Source of the DNA: Chloroflexota bacterium
GTDB taxonomy: Bacteria > Chloroflexota > Anaerolineae > Anaerolineales > Villigracilaceae
Assembly: GCA_016234555.1 (NCBI GenBank)
Contig: JACRBJ010000097.1
Span: 1-55,474 of the forward strand
Direction of reading: 5' to 3'
Length of the DNA: 55,474 bases
Shown in pieces: positions 18,035 through 25,520 of the stretch. How positions within the stretch are numbered: the first letter of the stretch is position 1; each line of letters begins with the position of its first letter. The position numbers and the translations under genes are program-made. Below the pieces are notes generated by a model, which saw only the letters and a program-made list of their open reading frames with translations, did not search any database and had not been told where the DNA came from.

Positions 18035-18991
18035 ATGACCGCTGAAACAAAAAATGTAGTCAAACTTGATGCAGAAGCTCTATCCCTGAAGTCTGTCAGC
18101 GTGTGGCGGATCGCCTTGCGACGGTTATTCCGCCGCCGTTCGGCTGTGGCTGGATTAGTCATCCTCGGCATTCTCACGTTAATTGCCATTACCGCCCCAT
18201 TGATCGCCCCGTACGATCCAACCGTCTCCATGCTGGATGCCGATCCTCCACAGAGGATCAAAGCCCGCACAGCCCCCTGCATCCACCTGCTTGGATGTCC
18301 TGAAGACCAACCACAGCACCTCGCCGGCATCGACGGCAATATCCGTGACCAGTTCAGTCGCCTGCTTTTTGGAGCGCGCCTGAGTCTGCTGGTTGGCATC
18401 TCCACCGTAAGCTTTGCCATCATCCTCGGAACCGTGCTGGGTGCCATTGCCGGGTATTTTGGCGGCTGGTGGGATATCGGAATCATGCGCGTCATGGATG
18501 TGTTATTGGCGTTCCCCTCGCTCCTGCTTGCGATTGCCATCGTCACCGTGCTTGGACCGGGGTTGATCAACGCCCTGCTGGCAATCGGCATTGTGGACAT
18601 CCCCATCTTCGCCCGCGTGATGCGCGCCTCGGTGATTTCTGTCCGCGAGATGGAATATGTGTCTGCCACGCGCGCGCTTGGCGGCAGCCCCTTCCACATC
18701 CTCTTCCGCCGCATCCTGCCCAACGCGCTCACCCCGCTCATCGTGCAGGGGACGCTCGGCATCGCCTCGGCGATTCTCTCCGCCGCCGCGCTTTCCTTCC
18801 TCGGACTTGGCGCACAGCCACCCACACCCGAATGGGGAGCCATGCTCGGCTCGGAACGCAACCAGGTTTTCACCGCGCCACATCTTGTGTTCTATCCCGG
18901 CCTGATGATTATGCTGACCGTGCTGTGCTTCAACCTGATCGGCGACGGTTTGCGCGACGCCCTCGACCCAAGGCTGGCGCACGTGAGTTGA
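18035..18991 (+). CDS. ABC transporter permease, DppC/OppC type
   Basis: 318 residues. Cytoplasmic N-tail, first helix (AVAGLVILGILTLIAITAPL), then a periplasmic segment with two cysteines (APCIHLLGC) followed by DQFSRLLFGARLSL, the DppC signature. The EAA loop is REMEYVSATRALGGSPFHIL, and the C-terminus has FLGLGAQPPTPEWGAML, also typical. It starts 12 bp after the DppB-type gene. A terminator follows, so the operon carries no ATP-binding subunits; these must be encoded elsewhere. Confidence 0.93.
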   Translation: MTAETKNVVKLDAEALSLKSVSVWRIALRRLFRRRSAVAGLVILGILTLIAITAPLIAPYDPTVSMLDADPPQRIKARTAPCIHLLGCPEDQPQHLAGIDGNIRDQFSRLLFGARLSLLVGISTVSFAIILGTVLGAIAGYFGGWWDIGIMRVMDVLLAFPSLLLAIAIVTVLGPGLINALLAIGIVDIPIFARVMRASVISVREMEYVSATRALGGSPFHILFRRILPNALTPLIVQGTLGIASAILSAAALSFLGLGAQPPTPEWGAMLGSERNQVFTAPHLVFYPGLMIMLTVLCFNLIGDGLRDALDPRLAHVS

Positions 18992-19009
18992 TCCCAAGTT
19001 GACAAGTCA

Positions 19010-19040
19010 AAAACGCGGACGAAAGTGTCCGCGTTTTTTT
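19010..19040 (+). terminator. Terminator of the ABC transporter operon
   Basis: AAAACGCGGAC (19010-19020), loop GAAAGT, GTCCGCGTTTT (19027-19037) running into a 7-T tract. Canonical rho-independent terminator; it lies between convergent genes. Confidence 0.93.
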
Positions 19041-19059
19041 GTTCTTTGCGATAAAAATC

Positions 19060-19815
19060 CTAGAACAATCCCACCGCCGCCAACGCCCCAAAAACCAGAA
19101 TTGTCACGCTTGCGCCCATCATGACCTCGCGCAACTCACGCTGGTCTTCCAAATGGAAATCGGGAAAAATTCCCACTACCTTCCAGCGTGGACCGGCAAA
19201 CCAGGCAAACATCGCGCCACCGAGCAAGCCGCCCAAGTGTCCCCAATTATCAATTCCAGGCGAGAGTCCGATAAACAAGTTGATTGCGATGATAAAAACG
19301 GCGTTGCCAATTGCGCTCTTCGCCTGCGCGCCAAACAATTTGCGGTTTTGGTAAAAGAAAATGCCTTCCGCTGCGACAAGACCAAACACCGCAGTCGAAG
19401 CGCCGACCGAGTATCCCTCCGTCAACAGGAAGGAAAACACATTTCCCGCAAACGCGCCAAGAAAATAAAGCAGGAGAAATCTGCGAGGTCCAAATTGACG
19501 CTCCAAAAAAGAGCCGAGGGAAAACAGCGCGTACATGTTGAAAAAGATGTGCGTCACTGAACCATGCAGAAAGACGGGTGTGAGAAACCGCCACCACTGA
19601 CCTTCACGCATCAACTCCGTGACGCGCGCGCCAAACATCAGCGGCAGGTCATCGCCCAAAATCGCCATACTCGCCATTTGTAACAGGTAGATCAGCACAG
19701 TGAAGCCGAGGACAACATAGGTTGCCGTCGGGGGTGTGGATGGCATGGCAATACGCACAGGCTGGGGGGCAGGTTCCCCCTGCACAGGGCGGTCCTGTTG
19801 AAACTGCTCGTTCAT
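19060..19815 (-). CDS. Rhomboid family intramembrane serine protease
   Basis: 251 residues, six or more helices. The catalytic pair is present: SVGASTAVFG (GxSx nucleophile) in helix 4 and NWGHLGGLLGG (His) in helix 6. The loop-1 region WWRFLTPVFLHGSVTHIFFN has the conserved WR and HxxxN motif. A Pro/Gln-rich N-tail of about 28 residues precedes helix 1. The ATG overlaps the gmk stop (ATGA), so it is coupled to gmk. Its substrates are unknown; a link to gmk beyond co-transcription is not evident. Confidence 0.92.
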   Translation of the reverse strand: MNEQFQQDRPVQGEPAPQPVRIAMPSTPPTATYVVLGFTVLIYLLQMASMAILGDDLPLMFGARVTELMREGQWWRFLTPVFLHGSVTHIFFNMYALFSLGSFLERQFGPRRFLLLYFLGAFAGNVFSFLLTEGYSVGASTAVFGLVAAEGIFFYQNRKLFGAQAKSAIGNAVFIIAINLFIGLSPGIDNWGHLGGLLGGAMFAWFAGPRWKVVGIFPDFHLEDQRELREVMMGASVTILVFGALAAVGLF

Positions 19816-20426
19816 AAATCCACCTTTCGTTGCTGCACCCGCAAATGTTCAGCCGAAATGATTGCGCGGACCTTTTCCACGGTGTCGTCCAGTTGAAAGT
19901 CGTGATTGACGACGACGTAGTCGAAGGCTTCAATGCGCTGCAATTCTTTTCGGGCAGTGGCAATCCGCAGGGCGAGGGAATCCGCAGATTCAGTCTTCCG
20001 CTCGCGCAAACGCCGCTCGAGTTCGTCCTCGCTTTCGCAGGTGATAAAGATCAGCAAAGCCTCGGGGGCAAGTTTCCGCACGGTTTCCGCGCCCTGCACG
20101 TCGAGCCGCATCACCACGTCCTGTCCGCTGGCAAGCGCCTCGCGCACTTGGGTCTTCGGAATGCCCTTGTAGTCGCCATAGACGATGGCGTATTCGATCA
20201 ATTCATTCTCTTCGATCATGCGCGCGAATTCATCCTTGGAAACAAACCAATAATCCCTGCCGTGCACTTCGTTTTCGCGCCTGCCGCGCGTGGTGGCAGT
20301 AACCACAAAATGAAAAGGAAAGCCGCGCTCTTTCATGCGCTGGACGACAGAATCCTTGCCGACGCCCGAAGGACCGGAAATAACGATCAGCAAAGGGTTG
20401 GGGGGACGTAGTTCAAATGGTGTCAT
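19812..20426 (-). CDS. gmk: Guanylate kinase
   Basis: 204 residues. It phosphorylates GMP to GDP. Seen: P-loop SGPSGVGKDSV near residue 20, then TTRGRRENEVHGRDYWFVSKDEF (GMP-binding, partly), ELIEYAIVYGDYKG and LDVQGAETVRK. One oddity is that the usual SxTTRxPRxGE reads VTATTRGRRENE, keeping the TTR. The start at 20426 is preceded by TACAAT and 6 nt with no Shine-Dalgarno sequence, which suggests leaderless expression; a longer frame to 20570 overlaps the divergent fmdB-like gene. Followed by the overlapping rhomboid gene. Confidence 0.95.
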   Translation of the reverse strand: MTPFELRPPNPLLIVISGPSGVGKDSVVQRMKERGFPFHFVVTATTRGRRENEVHGRDYWFVSKDEFARMIEENELIEYAIVYGDYKGIPKTQVREALASGQDVVMRLDVQGAETVRKLAPEALLIFITCESEDELERRLRERKTESADSLALRIATARKELQRIEAFDYVVVNHDFQLDDTVEKVRAIISAEHLRVQQRKVDL

Positions 20427-20432
20427 GGAAGT

Positions 20433-20465
20433 ATTGTACCAAAGTGGATTGGTTCGCAGTAAAAT
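20433..20465. promoter_or_regulatory. Face-to-face leaderless promoters of gmk and the zinc-ribbon gene
   Basis: Minus strand: TACAAT at 20433-20438, 6 nt, gmk ATG. Plus strand: TAAAAT at 20460-20465, 6 nt, zinc-ribbon ATG at 20472. The two starts are only 45 bp apart, so each -35 region lies over the other promoter and the two polymerases should compete. No Shine-Dalgarno sequence exists for either gene. Confidence 0.6.
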
Positions 20466-20471
20466 TAATCC

Positions 20472-20864
20472 ATGCCAACCTATGACTTTATTTGCAACGA
20501 CTGCCAGCAAAGATTCGACGTCTTCCTGACCTATGCCGAATACGGGGTAAAAACCGTCCAGTGCTCCCACTGTCAGAGTGAGAACGTCCGCCGCCGCATG
20601 ACGAAGGTGCGGATCGCCAAATCCGATGAGAGCCGATTGGAATCCGCCGCGGACGATTTCTCCGGACTGGATGGCATCGAGGAAGACCCCAAAGCCCTGG
20701 CGCGGATGATGCGAAAGATGGGGAACGAAATGGGCGAGGAATTACCCTCCGAGTTCAACGAGGTGGTGGACAGGCTGGAGGCTGGTCAAAGCCCCGAGGA
20801 GATCGAATCCGCCGTCCCCGATTTGGGTTTGGATGTATCAGAGTCGGAGTCCGACGTCGCCTGA
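20472..20864 (+). CDS. FmdB-family zinc-ribbon protein
   Basis: 130 residues. The first 45 form the FmdB ribbon: PTYDFICNDCQQRFDVF followed by VQCSHCQSENVRRRM, giving two CxxC pairs. The rest is acidic and helical (RMMRKMGNEMGEEL, then a DVSESESDVA tail), as in longer FmdB-like regulators. FmdB proteins are presumed regulatory; the name comes from methylotroph amide/urea gene clusters, and the actual role is unknown. Leaderless-type start (TAAAAT, 6 nt, ATG). Confidence 0.88.
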   Translation: MPTYDFICNDCQQRFDVFLTYAEYGVKTVQCSHCQSENVRRRMTKVRIAKSDESRLESAADDFSGLDGIEEDPKALARMMRKMGNEMGEELPSEFNEVVDRLEAGQSPEEIESAVPDLGLDVSESESDVA

Positions 20865-20923
20865 CGTTGGCAGCGGCAAAGTCTGGGGCCTTTGCACTCC
20901 AGTTGTCAATCGCAATTTGGCGG

Positions 20924-20978
20924 TTGACAATTTTTATTTTTTCTGCTAAAATCTAATTAGATAAATATCTAATTAGAT
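20924..20978 (+). promoter_or_regulatory. Strong promoter with twin palindromic operator for the ArsR-type pair
   Basis: TTGACA (20924-20929), 17-bp spacer, TAAAAT (20947-20952). Two identical 12-bp palindromes ATCTAATTAGAT occupy 20951-20962 and 20967-20978, 16 bp centre to centre, overlapping the -10 and the likely transcription start. This is the expected place for autorepression by the winged-helix proteins encoded just downstream; which of the two binds is not known. Confidence 0.8.
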
Positions 20979-20993
20979 AGACGGAAATAAACC

Positions 20994-21551
20994 ATGAACA
21001 CCAACCCAGAAATGCTCGATTTTCTCAAAGCCATGTCCGACGCAGACCGTTTACGCATCATTGGTCTGCTGACCCAGCGCCGCGCCAGCCGCGCCGACAT
21101 CGCCGCCAAACTCAACCTCCCCCTCCGCGATGTGGTGGACCATCTCGCCTTCCTCGAATTCGTTGGCGTGCTCAGCCAGAAGGATGACGTGTACGAGTTG
21201 AACGATTCCAAACTCGCTGACCTCGGGCGCGCCAACTTTGCGAAGGAAAGCCGGGGGTACGTTCCTGCGCCCGAATTGGATGCCCAATCCAAAAAGGTAC
21301 TGAAAGCCTTTCTCAACCCGGACGGCAGCATTCGGCAAATCCCAGCCCAGCCCAAGTTACAGGTGATCTTGAATTACCTGATCCAAGCCTTCGCTCCGAA
21401 CACGGATTACACCGAAAAGGAAGTGAATCAGATCCTGCGCCGTTTCAACGAAGACACAGCGGGACTCCGCCGCGATCTGGTGGATGCCAACCTGCTGGCT
21501 CGCATCAGCGACGGCTCGCGTTACTGGCGCGTGGACGAGGTGCCAAAATGA
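20994..21551 (+). CDS. ArsR-like HTH regulator with DUF2087 domain (first of tandem pair)
   Basis: 185 residues. The N-terminal winged helix (LKAMSDADRLRIIGLL, then ASRADIAAKL) is ArsR-like; no metal-binding CxC motif is present. The C-terminal 75 residues (DGSIRQIPAQPKLQVILNYL, then YTEKEVNQILRRFNEDTAGLRRDLVD and YWRV) match DUF2087. The stop overlaps the next ATG by 4 nt. The following paralogue shares the same layout, so this looks like a tandem duplication whose products may form heterodimers. The recognition helix here (ADIAAKLNLPLRDVVDHLAFL) is less canonical than in the second copy. Confidence 0.85.
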   Translation: MNTNPEMLDFLKAMSDADRLRIIGLLTQRRASRADIAAKLNLPLRDVVDHLAFLEFVGVLSQKDDVYELNDSKLADLGRANFAKESRGYVPAPELDAQSKKVLKAFLNPDGSIRQIPAQPKLQVILNYLIQAFAPNTDYTEKEVNQILRRFNEDTAGLRRDLVDANLLARISDGSRYWRVDEVPK

Positions 21552-22105
21552 GCGAGGAAGTCGTCGCCTTCTTCAAAGCTCTCGCCGACGCCAACCGCCT
21601 CAAGATTGTAGGGTTGCTTGCCCAGCAGCCCTACAGTGTGGAGGAACTCGCCGCGCTGTTGAATCTCAAAGCATCCACCGTCTCCCATCACCTTGCCAAG
21701 CTGTCGCAGGCTGGACTGGTCAGCGCCAAAGCAGACAGTTATTACAACGTCTATCAACTGGATGAAAAAGCGTTGGAGAGCAAATCACGGAATGTGTTTT
21801 CGCAGGAGAATCTCGCCGCCTCGGTAATGGACGTGGACGCCGACGCCTATGACAACAAGGTTATCGCCGATTACTCGAACAAAGATGGCAGTCTGAAAAC
21901 CATTCCCGCCCAACGCAAAAAACTGGAGGCCATTCTCCGGCATGTGGTCAAGGCGTTCGAGCCAGGAAAACGATACAGCGAAAAGCAGGTCAACGAGATG
22001 CTGGCGAAATATCACGAAGACACCGCAAGCCTGCGGCGTGAACTCGTCGGTTACGGTTTGATGAGGCGCGAAGGCGGCGGGGGCGATTATTGGAGAGAAC
22101 GTTGA
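21548..22105 (+). CDS. ArsR-like HTH regulator with DUF2087 domain (second of tandem pair)
   Basis: 185 residues, the same length as its neighbour. N-terminal HTH EVVAFFKALADANRLKIVGL with recognition helix KASTVSHHLAKLSQAGLV, a textbook ArsR helix; C-terminal DUF2087 block DGSLKTIPAQRKKLEAILRH, then YSEKQVNEMLAKYHEDTASLRREL. No obvious metal ligands. Translationally coupled to the first copy. Its TGA stop (22103-22105) lies inside a 20-bp perfect palindrome that also supplies the stop of the convergent DUF711 gene. Confidence 0.87.
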   Translation: MSEEVVAFFKALADANRLKIVGLLAQQPYSVEELAALLNLKASTVSHHLAKLSQAGLVSAKADSYYNVYQLDEKALESKSRNVFSQENLAASVMDVDADAYDNKVIADYSNKDGSLKTIPAQRKKLEAILRHVVKAFEPGKRYSEKQVNEMLAKYHEDTASLRRELVGYGLMRREGGGGDYWRER

Positions 22106-22117
22106 ACGTTCAACGTT
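22098..22117. repeat. 20-bp perfect palindrome shared by two convergent stops
   Basis: AACGTTGAACGTTCAACGTT is self-complementary. It encodes TGA for the ArsR-type gene on the plus strand (22103-22105) and TGA for the DUF711 gene on the minus strand (22110-22112). Related AACGTTGAACG-type sequences occur inside coding regions near 22727-22745 and 23924-23940, so it belongs to a local repeat family. Confidence 0.8.
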
Positions 22118-23327
22118 TGACGTTCAAATGGAGAGTTTCATCGCCACCCAACGGAAGGTTGAGCGGTGCGGACTCCAAAGCCATGACACGGCTGTTGGCG
22201 AAGAACCCGAAGTCGAACTCAGTGACATCCCCAGCCTGTTTGCCAGGAATGGGCATTAGTCTCGCCGTGAGCGGTTTGTCCAGCCGCATCGCCAGCGCGG
22301 ACAAATCCAGCAGCAGCGGTGTCAACTGCTCGGCGGTCACATCCCCAGCCAGCGGAACAGTATCCAGCCCCGTGCCACAAACGGCTGAGTAAAGCAGGGC
22401 ATCCTTCACGGTCAGCACACCTTCGGCAGCACGCTTCGCCAAAACTAAATCTTCGAGGACTGGTTGCATGAATCCGCTAAAACCTGTGTGTGGAAAGTCG
22501 GCTCGGTCAACGGCTTCGGTGAGAATCGCAGCGGCGGCGAGCGATCCATGCAAACCGATTTTGGTCACGCCCATTGCTTCGACTGCGCCACCAAGCGAAT
22601 GCGCATCATCAGGGAAGGGAGCGAGGGAGAAGTCGATGCCGCGAAAAGTTACGAGTTCCGAGTTCCGAGTTATGAGTTGGGCGACTTTGGCAATCGTTTG
22701 ACCGTGTTTGGTGATTTCGGCAATCAACGTTGAACGTTGAACGTCCAAGGTTTCACCGCCGGAAAAAGCGTTTATCGCGAGGTCTGCCGACTCGACGGCG
22801 ACCGCAAAAGCAGGCTCATCCGCGTCATGATAAGCGGCGGGGAAAAATGGCGCGTTCGCTTTGACATTCGCCAGCGCAGCAAAATTCAAATTGGCAAAGC
22901 CATTTGGCTGGAGGGTGGACGCCCGCTGAATAACCTCCGCACATGCCTTAACTGCCTTCATCGAAATGCCGTTCGCCTTGTCCGCCATGACGCCGCCGAA
23001 GAAAATGTTTTCACTCGCAGAGATGGCTTCGGGGATGACCGCATAGCTTTCGGGGAACTCAATCAACGCGGGACCGAGCGCCGCATACGCCAGCCCGATT
23101 TGCTTCAGTATTCCAGAGAGTTTTTCCGCAAGAAGCGGAGTTTGCTCCACCTTGCCATTCAACAATTTTGGAAACGGAATCGTCGCCATGCGTGTGGTCT
23201 GGACTTCGTATCCAGCCGCTTCGTAAGCTGATTTGGCATTTGCAAGAAATTCGCCAGCTTTTCGCAAGACGGATTCTTCAAGAGGGAAACTGGGATTACA
23301 GAAATAAGTGATGGAACGGATTTTCAT
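22110..23327 (-). CDS. DUF711 (UPF0210) family protein
   Basis: 405 residues. Start MKIRSITYFCNPSFP, with the GIDFSLAPFPDD motif and the Gly-rich ending region (GFSGFMQPVLED, SAVCGTGLDTVPLAGD) characteristic of DUF711; members are crystallised but their function is not established. Two places appear to carry short in-frame inserts made of dispersed repeat DNA: LDVQRSTL (22727-22750) and ITRNSELVTFRG (22645-22685). GAGG precedes the ATG. Probably follows the SpoU-type gene as part of the same minus-strand group. Confidence 0.85.
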   Translation of the reverse strand: MKIRSITYFCNPSFPLEESVLRKAGEFLANAKSAYEAAGYEVQTTRMATIPFPKLLNGKVEQTPLLAEKLSGILKQIGLAYAALGPALIEFPESYAVIPEAISASENIFFGGVMADKANGISMKAVKACAEVIQRASTLQPNGFANLNFAALANVKANAPFFPAAYHDADEPAFAVAVESADLAINAFSGGETLDVQRSTLIAEITKHGQTIAKVAQLITRNSELVTFRGIDFSLAPFPDDAHSLGGAVEAMGVTKIGLHGSLAAAAILTEAVDRADFPHTGFSGFMQPVLEDLVLAKRAAEGVLTVKDALLYSAVCGTGLDTVPLAGDVTAEQLTPLLLDLSALAMRLDKPLTARLMPIPGKQAGDVTEFDFGFFANSRVMALESAPLNLPLGGDETLHLNVKR

Positions 23328-23352
23328 TTTGCCTCGTTGCAGGTTTGAATGT

Positions 23353-24129
23353 TTACAGGCTTGAACGTTGGCGGACCACCTCGAACATCAGAACGGAACC
23401 CGCCACACCCGCGTTCAGGGATTCCACGTTCCCGCTCATCGGGATGCTGATTTTCTGGTGGGCCAGTTTCCTTGCGGACTCGCTCGCCCCATCCGCCTCG
23501 CCGCCGATGACCAGCGCAAGGGGCTGACGCAAATCGGTTTCCCAGCAGGAAACACCATCCATATCTGCCAGATAGATTTGCTGACTCGCTGACTCGCAGA
23601 ATCGTCCAATCTCCTCCCACGACATCGAATGAATTGGCAAACGGAAATGCACCCCCATCCCAGCGCGGACAACCTTCGGCGCAAACGCGTCCGTTGTTTC
23701 GGGCGGCAAAAAAACTGCCTGCACGCCAGCCGCAGCCGCAGTCCGAAGGAGGGTGCCGAGATTGCCAGGGTCACGGATTTGGTCGGGGATGAGGATGAAA
23801 TCAGGGTAATTAGTAAGTGGTAATTGGGTGAGTTCGAGAACGGCGAGAATGCCTTGCGGGGTTTCGGTTTCGCTGATGGATTTCATCAGGCTTGTGGAAA
23901 CTTCTTCAATATCCACGCCGCTTGACGTTAAACGTTCAACGCTCAACCTGCCCCTCTCGCCCAAAGTTTCATCGAATAACGCAAAACGAAATCTCCAATC
24001 ACTAATTACCGCCTCTTCCACCAGCCGTATCCCTTCCGCAAGAAATGCGCCCGCCTCGCGGCGTTCTTTTGCACGTCCCTGCAAGGCGCGGATAAGTTTT
24101 AGTTTTGGGTTGTGGGGGGAGGTAATCAT
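23353..24129 (-). CDS. TrmH/SpoU-type RNA 2'-O-methyltransferase
   Basis: 258 residues from ATG 24129; a longer frame to 24360 overlaps the macrodomain gene. N-terminal substrate-binding domain (ITSPHNPKLKLIRALQGRAK), SPOUT domain with DQIRDPGNLGTLLRTAAAAG (motif 1), ALVIGGEADGAS (motif 2) and ISIPMSGNVESLNAGVAGSV (motif 3), the trefoil-knot SAM site. It resembles the RlmB/TsnR-like group acting on 23S rRNA; the exact nucleotide cannot be told. The linker RLSVERLTSSGVD contains a repeat-derived stretch (23924-23945). No Shine-Dalgarno sequence before the ATG. Confidence 0.88.
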   Translation of the reverse strand: MITSPHNPKLKLIRALQGRAKERREAGAFLAEGIRLVEEAVISDWRFRFALFDETLGERGRLSVERLTSSGVDIEEVSTSLMKSISETETPQGILAVLELTQLPLTNYPDFILIPDQIRDPGNLGTLLRTAAAAGVQAVFLPPETTDAFAPKVVRAGMGVHFRLPIHSMSWEEIGRFCESASQQIYLADMDGVSCWETDLRQPLALVIGGEADGASESARKLAHQKISIPMSGNVESLNAGVAGSVLMFEVVRQRSSL

Positions 24130-24167
24130 TTGGGAAAGGATAAAGGATGAATGAGGAAGGATGAATT

Positions 24168-24722
24168 TTAATTCCCCCAAACTTTCAAGAAGGGCTGGAT
24201 GGTGGCATCGTCGAAAAGAAGAATGCGAACGGTCTTCAAAGTTGAGCTTTTCGCGCCTGCAAAATATTTTTCGATGGACGAGAAGATGATTCCCGCCGCG
24301 CGTTCTTTTGGAAAACCAAAAATTCCAGTGGAAATGGCTGGCATGGAAATGGACTCGCATTTCAACTCGTCCGCCACGCGCAGAGAGCCGGTGACCGCGT
24401 CCGCGAGTTTGTTGTCCTCGTCACCGTCGCCCCAGACAGGGCCCACAGCGTGGATCACGTACTTCGCAGGCAGCGACCCACCCACAGTCCAGGCAGGGTC
24501 CGCGTGAGAAACCGTCCCGTGTTGTCGAATCCATTTGTCGCTTTCATCCTGAATCACCTGTCCCCCACGGCGCACGATTGCCCATGCCACACCGCCGCCG
24601 TGCTGCAAATGCTCATTCGCCGCGTTGACAATCGCATCCACTTCGTCAGTGGTGATGTCGCCCTGCACAATTTGCAGGGACTGTCCCGTCGGGAGAATAC
24701 GTTCTTTCAAAATGGTGTTCAT
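24168..24722 (-). CDS. Macrodomain protein (ADP-ribose hydrolase type)
   Basis: 184 residues, a single macrodomain. VDAIVNAANEHLQHGGGVAWAI is the ADP-ribose-binding signature of the YmdB/MacroD class, with the second loop SMPAISTGIFGFPKERAA. These enzymes remove O-acetyl groups from O-acetyl-ADP-ribose and ADP-ribose from acidic residues. Start: TAAAAT, 6 nt, ATG without a Shine-Dalgarno sequence, so probably leaderless. Located after rplT but with its own promoter. Confidence 0.93.
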   Translation of the reverse strand: MNTILKERILPTGQSLQIVQGDITTDEVDAIVNAANEHLQHGGGVAWAIVRRGGQVIQDESDKWIRQHGTVSHADPAWTVGGSLPAKYVIHAVGPVWGDGDEDNKLADAVTGSLRVADELKCESISMPAISTGIFGFPKERAAGIIFSSIEKYFAGAKSSTLKTVRILLFDDATIQPFLKVWGN

Positions 24723-24749
24723 GGATTTATTTTACCCCCGTTAAATAAT

Positions 24750-24777
24750 GTAGGGGCGGATCGTGGTCCGCCCCTAC
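24750..24777. repeat. REP-like palindrome, copy 1
   Basis: 28 bp: GTAGGGGCGGA, TCGTGG, TCCGCCCCTAC, an 11-bp stem. A second 28-bp copy with the same frame (GTAnGGGCGnnnCGTG...CGCCCCTAC) lies in the thrS T-box leader at 30262-30289. It sits between rplT and the macrodomain gene. Confidence 0.75.
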
Positions 24778-24782
24778 AAAAA

Positions 24783-25124
24783 TTATTGCGTTTTTGCCAC
24801 AACCGCGGCGAATGCCTGCGGGTTGCGTACCGCGATGTCAGCCAGCATCTTGCGATTGAGTTCGATGCTCGCCTTCTTCATCGCCGACACCAGCTTGCTG
24901 TAGGTGGTTCCGTTCAAACGGGCGGCAGCGTTGATGCGGGCGATCCACAACTTGCGCAGGTCGCGCTTGCGGACGCGGCGATCACGGGTGGCGTACCACA
25001 GGCTCTTGAGCATGGCTTCGTTCGCACGCTTGAAAAGCAGGTGCTTCGAGCCGCGCTGGCCCTTCGTGATCTTCAAAATTTTCTTGTGACGTAGATGCCC
25101 TTGGGGGCCTCCCTTTACACGCAT
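24783..25124 (-). CDS. rplT: Ribosomal protein bL20
   Basis: 113 residues (family about 117). The basic N-terminal extension is followed by KGQRGSKHLLFKRANEAMLKSL, then RDRRVRKRDLRKLWIARINAA, the most conserved bL20 block, and YSKLVSAMKKASIELNRKML. An early 23S rRNA assembly protein. Third gene of infC-rpmI-rplT. In several bacteria bL20 represses this operon through its leader; the hairpin before infC is a possible site. Confidence 0.97.
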   Translation of the reverse strand: MRVKGGPQGHLRHKKILKITKGQRGSKHLLFKRANEAMLKSLWYATRDRRVRKRDLRKLWIARINAAARLNGTTYSKLVSAMKKASIELNRKMLADIAVRNPQAFAAVVAKTQ

Positions 25125-25219
25125 TTCTTTACCTCCTGCAAACTCGCGGGCGTCGGCAGGTCATGCCAGTTGCGTACACCCGAAAGCCGCAAATAAAAAT
25201 CGATTCGATAACCGGAAGA

Positions 25220-25453
25220 CTAACCTTCCATGTGCGGTGCAAGACGCTTGATTCGCTTGATGAACTTGCGACCCTGCACGACCACCATCTCACTCAATAA
25301 CGCCTTGGTGCGGTCGGACGTGCGACGGCGCAGATGGCTCTTGCCGCCTTTGGTGCGCACCAGTGTGCCGGAGCCGGTCAGGCGGAATCGCTTGGATGTC
25401 GCCTTGTGGGTCTTCAGCTTGAATTTGCCGGATGCTTTTGCTTTGCGAGGCAT
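25220..25453 (-). CDS. rpmI: Ribosomal protein bL35
   Basis: 77 residues, slightly longer than the usual 65. KLKTHKATSKRFRLTGSGTL, then GKSHLRRRTSDRTKALLSEM, is the bL35 pattern, followed by the extra C-terminal KFIKRIKRLAPHMEG. Strong Shine-Dalgarno sequence (AAAGGAG) upstream of the ATG. It lies between infC and rplT; a GC-rich hairpin (25482-25502) separates it from infC. Confidence 0.97.
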   Translation of the reverse strand: MPRKAKASGKFKLKTHKATSKRFRLTGSGTLVRTKGGKSHLRRRTSDRTKALLSEMVVVQGRKFIKRIKRLAPHMEG

Positions 25454-25481
25454 TTCTAATTTACTCCTTTCACAAAATTAA

Positions 25482-25502
25482 CCGCGGGATGAAAACCCGC
25501 GG
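25482..25502 (-). promoter_or_regulatory. Hairpin between infC and rpmI
   Basis: CCGCGGG / CCCGCGG with a 7-nt loop, in the 67-bp gap between the infC stop and rpmI. No T run follows, so it is more likely an mRNA-processing or stability element, or a REP-type palindrome, than a terminator. Confidence 0.5.
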
Positions 25503-25520
25503 GCGATCAACCTTTTCAAC

